Positions 53,143 to 58,937 of a DNA stretch of 58,937 nucleotides are shown piece after piece (position 1 is the stretch's first letter; every line of letters begins with the position of its first letter). The notes beneath the pieces are model-generated. The model was not told the origin of the DNA and searched no databases. It was given only the letters and a program-made list of their open reading frames with translations. The stretch is taken from contig NZ_MUIO01000014.1 of assembly GCF_002087235.1 (NCBI RefSeq), positions 1-58,937 on the forward strand, in the 5' to 3' direction. The DNA is from Pseudomonas floridensis. Its GTDB lineage: Bacteria > Pseudomonadota > Gammaproteobacteria > Pseudomonadales > Pseudomonadaceae. The position numbers and the translations under genes are program-made.

Positions 53143-54554
53143 GGGACGGCTCCCTGCTCGGGTAGGACGACGGGGGAAGGATGCGGTCTGGCCGCTGCGG
53201 CGCGCAGGCGTCTGCTTTCATGCAGGCTGATGCCGATGAACAGCCAGAACAGCGCGACCAGTACGCTGGTAAAACTGAAATAGTGGTCAAACAGGCCGCT
53301 GCACAGGGCGGCCAGCACACCGGTCATGCAGCCCAGATTGATGGCGTTTTCCCTGGTCAGCACGATGCGGCCGCTGGGTGGGCGGACTTCTTTCCACCAA
53401 CTGATCGTGATCGCGATGAACAGCAGCATGCCGGGCAGGCCCATCTTGTAGATGAAGTTGAGCCAGAGGTTGGAAATCCCGAAATCGGTGTAACCCAGCA
53501 CCGGCGGATCGGTCTTGAACCCGATGCCAAACGGGAAGGTCGCCATGGCATCCGGGAAGTGGCTGTATTCCAGAAAGCGAATCGCGGTGCTGGTGTCGTC
53601 ATCGGAAAACAGTCCCATCAGACGATCCTGCAGTGGTGGGTAAAACATCATCAGCACCACGCCTGCCGCCGCGCCGCCCATCAGAAGTCGGCCCAGATGC
53701 GGAATACGGCGGCGGGTCATCCACAGCATCACCACCACCAGGCTGACCAGCGCGCCCCGCGAGCCAGTCAGCAGCAGGCCGATGGCGCCCAGTGCCGCAA
53801 CGGTCAGGCCCAGCGTGCGGGCCGAGCCGGTGCGGGTCATGCCGAAACAGAAGGCCAGCGGCAGCAGCATGGCCAGCGCACCGCCCGCCACGTTGGGGTG
53901 CATCCACGGCGAGCCCATCCGGCTGGACAGCGACAACAGCGCTTCGCTCAGCACGTCGGCGCCGCTGTAACCCATGACGCGCAGGATCGGCGTGATCGCG
54001 GTGGCCGACCCGCTTATCACGTAGACCGGAATCGACAGCAACAACAGCATCAACGTGCCGCCGAGCAGGGCAACGACAAGTTTCTCCAGCGTCTGCAACT
54101 CGGTCAGCAGGCGCGGCACCAGAAACAGGATCGACAGGTTGAACAGCCAGCGCACCCAATTGACCGGACCATTGCCCTCGGCCACTACCGTCAGTTCGCC
54201 GACCAGGAACGGAAACGCACTGAACATCATCAGCGCCACCAGCAATCGCTCTGTACGCAGCATTTTCGGGATTCTGGCCTGTTGCTGGATCACCGCCTGC
54301 AGCAGGTAGCTGCCCCACGTGAGCATGATCAGCGCTTCGGACACGGTGGTGCGCACGCCAATCTGTACGGTGGAGTAGGGGATGAACGTGCCGATCACGC
54401 AGAACAGCAGCAACCCGCGCACCGGGCGTCTGATGATGGTGATGACCGACGCGGCACCGACGGCGGCCAGCAGCACCACCGGCATGGGCAGCATCCAGAT
54501 CATCACGCCGAAGAGCAGGCTGAAAAACAGTCCTATGGGCATGGCCATCGGCAT
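53139..54554 (-). CDS. pslJ: O-antigen ligase/polymerase-like membrane protein
   Basis: This 471-residue protein has about 11-12 membrane helices and a large periplasmic loop, the layout of Wzy/WaaL-type polymerases; LLTGSRGALVSLVVVML is the typical ligase/polymerase motif and HPNVAGGALAMLLPLAF precedes it. Length is close to P. aeruginosa PslJ. The ATG at 54554 shares one base with the pslI stop and has GGAGGAA 9 bases upstream; a longer in-frame start inside pslI is not supported. It likely polymerises the Psl repeat unit. Confidence 0.9.
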   Translation of the reverse strand: MPMAMPIGLFFSLLFGVMIWMLPMPVVLLAAVGAASVITIIRRPVRGLLLFCVIGTFIPYSTVQIGVRTTVSEALIMLTWGSYLLQAVIQQQARIPKMLRTERLLVALMMFSAFPFLVGELTVVAEGNGPVNWVRWLFNLSILFLVPRLLTELQTLEKLVVALLGGTLMLLLLSIPVYVISGSATAITPILRVMGYSGADVLSEALLSLSSRMGSPWMHPNVAGGALAMLLPLAFCFGMTRTGSARTLGLTVAALGAIGLLLTGSRGALVSLVVVMLWMTRRRIPHLGRLLMGGAAAGVVLMMFYPPLQDRLMGLFSDDDTSTAIRFLEYSHFPDAMATFPFGIGFKTDPPVLGYTDFGISNLWLNFIYKMGLPGMLLFIAITISWWKEVRPPSGRIVLTRENAINLGCMTGVLAALCSGLFDHYFSFTSVLVALFWLFIGISLHESRRLRAAAARPHPSPVVLPEQGAVP

Positions 54555-55654
54555 CAGCGAAGTTCCTCCAGCGTGGCATGCACCTGCTTGCAGAAGGCTT
54601 CCAGGTTGTAGCGGGCCGCCCAGGCTTTGGCCGCGGCGGGATCCTCTTGCGGGGCGTTGGACAGCGTACCCATCAGGTGAATCAGGTTGGCGCTGTCGGT
54701 CGGCGAGAAGTGCGGGCTGTCCGGCGGCGCGATCTCGTCCAGTGATGAACCGGTGGCAACCGCAACCCGGGTACCGACACTCAGGGCTTCGATCACCGGC
54801 AGGCCGAAACCTTCGCACCACGAGGGCTGCCAGAGGCGATCCGCATCGCGGTACACCGCGTGCAATTCGGCATCGCTAAGACCGGTGAGCACATGCAGGC
54901 CGGGCAGTTGACGCTGCGCTTCGGTCAACGGCTCGTCACCGCCGACCAGCACCAGGTCCGGCGTGTCGACGAACTGCATGCGCGCTGTCTGCCAGGCATC
55001 GACGAACCACCGCATGTTCTTGCGCGGTTCGCGCGTGCCGACGCACAGCCAGTAGCGCTCCGGCAATTTCAAATGACCGATGTCGGCCGCTTCGCCCTTG
55101 AAGCCCTCGACCAGCAGCGGCACGATGCGAATCTTGTCGCGTGCCTTGGGAAACAGACGTAACACTTCACTGGCGGTGTATTGCGAGGGCAGCCAGATCT
55201 GATCGGCGACCTGGATGGAATAGGCAATCGACAGGTAATCGGTCAGGCGATAGACGCGCGCCTTGAGCCGTGAGCCGTGGTTGTTCTGCTGAGTGATCTG
55301 AAACACGTCGTGCAACTGCAGCACGTAGCGCAGGCCCGCCGGTTTTCGACCCAGCGGCAGCCCCATGTTGATGTTGGCGAAGTAGATCTGGATCTCGGCA
55401 TCGCGCAGCGCACGCGGCAGAAACACGCCTTCGAAGCGCAGCCGGTCAGGGATGCGGTGCACCGAATTCAAGGGCGTGGCCCAGTTCGGGGCGTGGATCA
55501 GCCGCCGGATCGGGTGGTTGTAAGGCGCCACGCCGAACAGTTGCAACTGAACGTCCGGGTGAGCGCGAAAGGCTTCTTCGAGGGCGAAGTTCTGACGGCC
55601 GATGCCGCTAACGGGGTAACCGGCTGCTGCGCGGTAATCAAGTCCTATACGCAT
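54554..55654 (-). CDS. pslI: Glycosyltransferase family 4 protein
   Basis: This 366-residue GT-B glycosyltransferase begins MRIGLDYRAAAGYPVSGIGR and has YWLCVGTREPRKNMRWFVDA as the donor-domain start, DLVLVGGDEPLTEAQRQLPG, and the E-x7-E motif in WQPSWCEGFGLPVIEALSVG. Length equals PslI. It should add one sugar, probably mannose, to the growing unit in the cytoplasm. Its start lies within the last 17 bases of pslH, so the two are coupled. Confidence 0.92.
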   Translation of the reverse strand: MRIGLDYRAAAGYPVSGIGRQNFALEEAFRAHPDVQLQLFGVAPYNHPIRRLIHAPNWATPLNSVHRIPDRLRFEGVFLPRALRDAEIQIYFANINMGLPLGRKPAGLRYVLQLHDVFQITQQNNHGSRLKARVYRLTDYLSIAYSIQVADQIWLPSQYTASEVLRLFPKARDKIRIVPLLVEGFKGEAADIGHLKLPERYWLCVGTREPRKNMRWFVDAWQTARMQFVDTPDLVLVGGDEPLTEAQRQLPGLHVLTGLSDAELHAVYRDADRLWQPSWCEGFGLPVIEALSVGTRVAVATGSSLDEIAPPDSPHFSPTDSANLIHLMGTLSNAPQEDPAAAKAWAARYNLEAFCKQVHATLEELR

Positions 55655-56861
55655 GAGCGCGATCCTTGCTTGGGAGCGTAAGTCGGGTGTAGATGACTTC
55701 CAGTTGGGTGGCGGCGACAGACCAGTCGTGCCGGGAGCGGACGTACACGCGTCCGGCCTCGCCGATCTTGTCCAGCCGCACAACATTGTCGATGTTGTCG
55801 ACGATCAACCCCGCCAGCCCGGCAGCGTCTTCGCTGCCCAGGTAATGGTCGCCATTGGCGACCTCCAGCCCGGAAACACCTTGCTGGGTGGTAACGATCG
55901 GCAGCCCTGCGGCCATCGCTTCGAGGGTCTTGAGCTTCGAGCCGCCACCCTGGCGCAACGGGGCGAAGAAGATCGCTGCGGTCGCCTGCAGGGCGCGCAG
56001 GTCAGGCACGAACCCCAGCCACTCGATGCGTGGATCCGGCCAGCGCTCGCGCCAGACCTGGGGCATGGCAAAACCGCCGATGGCGAAACGCACGTTGGGC
56101 GAGCGGGCCCATACCTGGGGCATGATCTCGTCCAGCGCCCATTCGATCGCATCGATGTTGGGGCCGTATTCGTAGTTGCCGATGAACAGCAAGCGGTGGC
56201 TTGAGCGGTCGGCATGGACGCTGGCGTAGTAGCCGCAATCGACGCTGTTGACCACGAATGAGGTGGCCCGGCCACTGAGCCGGGACAATGCTTTGGCATC
56301 GTCTTCGGTCACGGCGACCAGTTCACCGGCCTGGCGGAACACGCGGTTCTCCCAACGGCGGTAACGCCAGCGGTCGTACACCGTGAACGCGCTGGCCCAG
56401 CGCGGTATCCGTTCGTAACTCGCCGCGCCCAGGTCCGATTCGACGTTGTGTTCGGTGAGCACGAACTGCTTGCCGGAACGTCTGAGCGCTCGCTCGAACG
56501 GTTGAAACGCATAGGTGTGCTGAAGCTGTATCACGTCCCAGTCTTCCTGCAGCAACGCTTCGAACTCGGTCTCCAGTTTCGGTGCGTAGCCGTTGACGCT
56601 CGCCAGCATCGGCGGTGACGCGAAGGCTACCGCCAGCAGCGTCTTGACACTGTGCAACGGACGCCGGTCGATCACGATAAGGCGTTCCAGCCAAGGCTCC
56701 AGGGCGGAGCGGCAGCTGTCATCCAGCGGGGTCTTGGATTGCACGAGCAGCGTGATGCGATGGCCGCGGGCAGCCAGATTGCGCAACAGGTGATATTCGC
56801 GGGTCTTGCCGCCGCTGGTGGTGGGCCAGGGCAGGTACGGGAGTGTCCACAGTATCCGCAT
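55638..56861 (-). CDS. pslH: Glycosyltransferase family 4 protein
   Basis: This 407-residue GT-B enzyme starts MRILWTLPYLPWPTTSGGKT, with LLVQSKTPLDD and FVLTEHNVESDLG in the acceptor half, and FIGNYEYGPNIDAIEWALDE and FFAPLRQGGGSKLKTLEAMA in the donor half, where the G-S-K-L-K-x-x-E-A pattern marks the sugar-nucleotide site. It starts 2 bases after pslG and overlaps pslI by 17 bases. By order it is PslH. Confidence 0.92.
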   Translation of the reverse strand: MRILWTLPYLPWPTTSGGKTREYHLLRNLAARGHRITLLVQSKTPLDDSCRSALEPWLERLIVIDRRPLHSVKTLLAVAFASPPMLASVNGYAPKLETEFEALLQEDWDVIQLQHTYAFQPFERALRRSGKQFVLTEHNVESDLGAASYERIPRWASAFTVYDRWRYRRWENRVFRQAGELVAVTEDDAKALSRLSGRATSFVVNSVDCGYYASVHADRSSHRLLFIGNYEYGPNIDAIEWALDEIMPQVWARSPNVRFAIGGFAMPQVWRERWPDPRIEWLGFVPDLRALQATAAIFFAPLRQGGGSKLKTLEAMAAGLPIVTTQQGVSGLEVANGDHYLGSEDAAGLAGLIVDNIDNVVRLDKIGEAGRVYVRSRHDWSVAATQLEVIYTRLTLPSKDRAHAYRT

Positions 56862-56863
56862 GG

Positions 56864-58177
56864 TCAGGGCTTCCATTCCAGAATTTGCAGGGTCGGCTTG
56901 AGCGCCAGCGTGATGCCCTGAGTGGCGGACAGCGGAATCCGGCTGCCGGTCAGCGGGTCATGCACGATCGCGTCATTGATGGCCGGAAAATTCAAGGTGC
57001 TCCCGGTGGCGCTCCAGAACATCAGCAACTGCTTGCCGTCCTCGCGACGCCACGCCACCGCGTACAGGTCATCCGGGACCTTGCTGACGGCGGGTGGCTC
57101 GGCAGGGGAAAGACGCGGGCCGGTCACATTCAGGAAATTTTTCAGCGCGCTGTAGGCCGGTTTCGGGTTGGCCTGCAGGTCGAGCAGGCCGTAACCCTGA
57201 TCGCGGGCCGAGGCCCGTTCGTCCAGGTCGCTGAGGTTGAACAGGAAGATGCGCTGGAAGTCCATGGCGCTCATCAGGGCCAGACGCCGCAGGGTGTAGT
57301 CGGCCTGACCGGAGGAACCGATCAGCCGCTGCATTTCCACCGGGCCGTCATAACTCGACCAGCCCCATTCGGTAGCCCACACCTGACTGACGCCGTTGTT
57401 GTGCAACAACTGATTCATGGCATTGGCCCGAACCAGAAAATCCCGATCGGCGACCGAGTCGCCTTCCGGGTACTCGGAATAAGGATGGTAGGCGGCCACG
57501 ATGTTCTGTTTGCCCAGGCCACTATCCAGCAGGGTCTGCAGCATGTAGCCGGGTGTGCTGTGCATCTGGCTGTAATACGCCATGCCGGCGGTGACGATGG
57601 TTTTTTCCGGCAGCGCCTGGCGCAGCGCGTCGGCGGTGGTGGTCAGCAAACGGCCATAGGCGGCCGGATCCTCCTTGGGCAGCCACACGATGTTTGGCTC
57701 GTTCCACACTTGCCAGTTGTTCACCTGCGGATAGCGCTGTGCCAGAGACACCATGCGCGCGGCGAACACATTGAAATCCTTGGGCGGGTACTGATCGCGG
57801 CTCGGCGCATCGGCCGGCGCGCTGCTGGCGAATGGTGCCGAGCCTACCATGTACGCCAGCGTGTTGTAGTGATGCGCCTTGATCGCCGCCATCGCCGCGT
57901 CCAGTTCCATCAGCGCGAACTTGTCCTTCTGCGGCTCGATGACCGGCCAGTGGATGGTCAGTCGCACCCAGTTCAGCCCCAGTTCATCCAGGCGCGCCAT
58001 CTGCTGCTGGTAGATATCGGGCGCGAAATACTGAAACTGCACGTTGACGCCCAGAAAGTCCTGCCAGACCACCGGGCGTGGCGCTTTCAGAACCGTAGCC
58101 GCATGGCTGGTGCCGATCAGTGTGACACTGAGCACTGTGGCGGCAACGGACCGCCAGACTGTGGAACGACACAACAT
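56864..58177 (-). CDS. pslG: Psl-type glycoside hydrolase (GH39-like)
   Basis: This 437-residue protein has a signal peptide (about residues 1-26, ending in TSHAA) and a TIM-barrel glycosidase domain. E160 in WQVWNEPN is the likely acid/base and E270 in VWATEWGWSS the likely nucleophile; they are spaced as in P. aeruginosa PslG, which cuts Psl within the periplasm. A small beta domain forms the C-terminus. Its start lies 1 base after the pslF stop. It probably trims or releases the polymer during synthesis. Confidence 0.93.
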   Translation of the reverse strand: MLCRSTVWRSVAATVLSVTLIGTSHAATVLKAPRPVVWQDFLGVNVQFQYFAPDIYQQQMARLDELGLNWVRLTIHWPVIEPQKDKFALMELDAAMAAIKAHHYNTLAYMVGSAPFASSAPADAPSRDQYPPKDFNVFAARMVSLAQRYPQVNNWQVWNEPNIVWLPKEDPAAYGRLLTTTADALRQALPEKTIVTAGMAYYSQMHSTPGYMLQTLLDSGLGKQNIVAAYHPYSEYPEGDSVADRDFLVRANAMNQLLHNNGVSQVWATEWGWSSYDGPVEMQRLIGSSGQADYTLRRLALMSAMDFQRIFLFNLSDLDERASARDQGYGLLDLQANPKPAYSALKNFLNVTGPRLSPAEPPAVSKVPDDLYAVAWRREDGKQLLMFWSATGSTLNFPAINDAIVHDPLTGSRIPLSATQGITLALKPTLQILEWKP

Positions 58178-58178
58178 T

Positions 58179-58937
58179 TCAACGCACCTCGCAGGCTTGC
58201 CGGAACACTGACTGGAATCGCTCGGCGGTGTGGCTCCAGACCCGGGCGCGCCCCATCAGCGAAGCCTTTTCGGCCCACTGCGCGATGCGTTCCGGATGGC
58301 TGCACACGCTGACCAGCGCGTCGGCGAGCCCCTGGACATCGCCTTGCGGGTAGATCATGCCATTGCCATGAGAGACTTCTTCGGCAAAGGATCGCGCATC
58401 GGAGGTGATCACCCCGCGACCGCAGGCCACGGCCCATGACAACGCGCCGCTGGTGCCGCGCAATTTGCCGAGCACCTTGAGTTTGCTCGATTCGCGGTAG
58501 GGCAACACCATCACATGGTGCGCCTGAATGACCTGCGGGATCTGCTCGGCCGGCAGATCCAGCTGCCAGTCGATCAGGTCGGTGAGCCCCAATTGGCGGA
58601 TCCGTACACGCAGTTGCTCCAGATAGCTGCCGGAAGGACCGAATGCCATTTCCGGCTCGCTGCCGCCCGCCAGGGTCAGGCGCACGGTGGTGCGTAATGC
58701 CGGTTTTTCCGTGAAGACGCTGGCCAGTGCATCCAGCAGGTCTTCGATGCCCTTGCCACGATAGATGAAACCGAAGTACAGCAGGCGCAGGGGTTTCATG
58801 GGCGGCAATGGCATCGGCGCGATGTCTATGTTGCCGTGATTGATCACCTCCATCTGCGCAGGCTTGAGCCCCATGCGCTGCCGCAGGCTCTGGCTGCCTG
58901 CCTGAGTGAGCGTCACCAGGCGCGTCATATGACGCGC
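58179..58937 (-). CDS. pslF: Glycosyltransferase family 4 protein, 3' part (5' end outside window)
   Basis: The last 252 residues of a GT-B glycosyltransferase are visible; the frame remains open to the window edge. LRLLYFGFIYRGKGIEDLLD starts the donor half, DLPAEQIPQVIQAHHVMVLP and YRESSKLKVLGKLRGTSGAL follow, and GRGVITSDARSFAEEVSHGN completes the donor site. Neighbour order identifies it as PslF. The rest of the cluster (pslE and earlier) should lie past the right edge. Confidence 0.88.
   Translation of the reverse strand, partial: ARHMTRLVTLTQAGSQSLRQRMGLKPAQMEVINHGNIDIAPMPLPPMKPLRLLYFGFIYRGKGIEDLLDALASVFTEKPALRTTVRLTLAGGSEPEMAFGPSGSYLEQLRVRIRQLGLTDLIDWQLDLPAEQIPQVIQAHHVMVLPYRESSKLKVLGKLRGTSGALSWAVACGRGVITSDARSFAEEVSHGNGMIYPQGDVQGLADALVSVCSHPERIAQWAEKASLMGRARVWSHTAERFQSVFRQACEVR

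Noticed and set aside
53181..54611. Open frame of 476 codons opposite pslJ
   Set aside because: It is again a His/Gln-rich shadow of a polytopic membrane protein gene.
56843..58312. Open frame of 489 codons opposite pslG
   Set aside because: It spans the pslF-pslG-pslH junctions on the wrong strand and has no domain.
1..58937. CRISPR array, tRNA, rRNA or insertion sequence
   Set aside because: I saw no regularly spaced direct repeats, cloverleaf-like sequence, rRNA motif or transposase frame anywhere in the window.

Overview
The window is chromosomal DNA of a fluorescent Pseudomonas, most likely of the P. syringae group. The evidence is the GC-rich coding with long antisense shadow frames, the hpd/hmgR/hmgA/fahA/maiA homogentisate set, the glcC-glcDEFG-glcB locus, DUF1652 and csrA paralogues, and a psl-type exopolysaccharide cluster that ends at pslK. 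I see no tRNA, rRNA, insertion sequence, prophage or CRISPR array.

Layout. 1-5417: two chemoreceptors, a CAP-domain exported protein, a small exported NTF2-like protein, a TetR regulator and a DUF3237 protein. 5495-12104: a TonB-dependent siderophore receptor, two GNAT acetyltransferases, a DUF899 protein, a lipoprotein-like alpha/beta hydrolase, and a four-helix membrane protein followed by a 25-residue membrane peptide. 12105-15939: AT-rich spacers, a DUF1652 protein, then a two-gene unit of a flavin oxidoreductase and a ketopantoate-reductase-like enzyme. 15997-18766: a DUF465 protein, a coupled three-gene envelope module (single-span protein, YqjE/holin-like protein, DUF3618 protein) and csrA. 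19333-22569: gntT, gntK and gntR with three matching operator-like palindromes. 22872-23843: a cytoplasmic beta-propeller protein. 23970-31537: glycolate and glyoxylate use (glcDEFG and glcB, divergent from glcC). 31666-37076: tyrosine/homogentisate catabolism (maiA, hpd, hmgR, hmgA, fahA). 37089-50860: a D-aminoacylase, regulators and transporters, a DJ-1/PfpI protein, an exported DUF4432 protein, a flavodoxin-fold oxidoreductase, a decayed gene, and two LysR loci. 50891-58937: the psl cluster on the minus strand (pslK, an acetyltransferase gene, pslJ, pslI, pslH, pslG, and the 3' part of pslF).

How the genes work together. The middle of the window is a carbon-use block: gluconate to 6-phosphogluconate, glycolate to glyoxylate to malate, and 4-hydroxyphenylpyruvate to fumarate and acetoacetate. 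Each branch has its own regulator gene and visible inverted repeats in the promoter regions. Four of the units (gntT, glcD, maiA, hmgA) also carry A-rich AANAANAA motifs near their translation starts, which fits shared Crc/Hfq catabolite repression. The right end makes and exports an extracellular polysaccharide.

The best candidates for something little described are the flavin oxidoreductase/PanE-like pair (13510-15939), the 25-residue peptide gene (10198-10275), the acetyltransferase gene inside the psl operon, and the three-half-site operator shared by maiA and hmgA.
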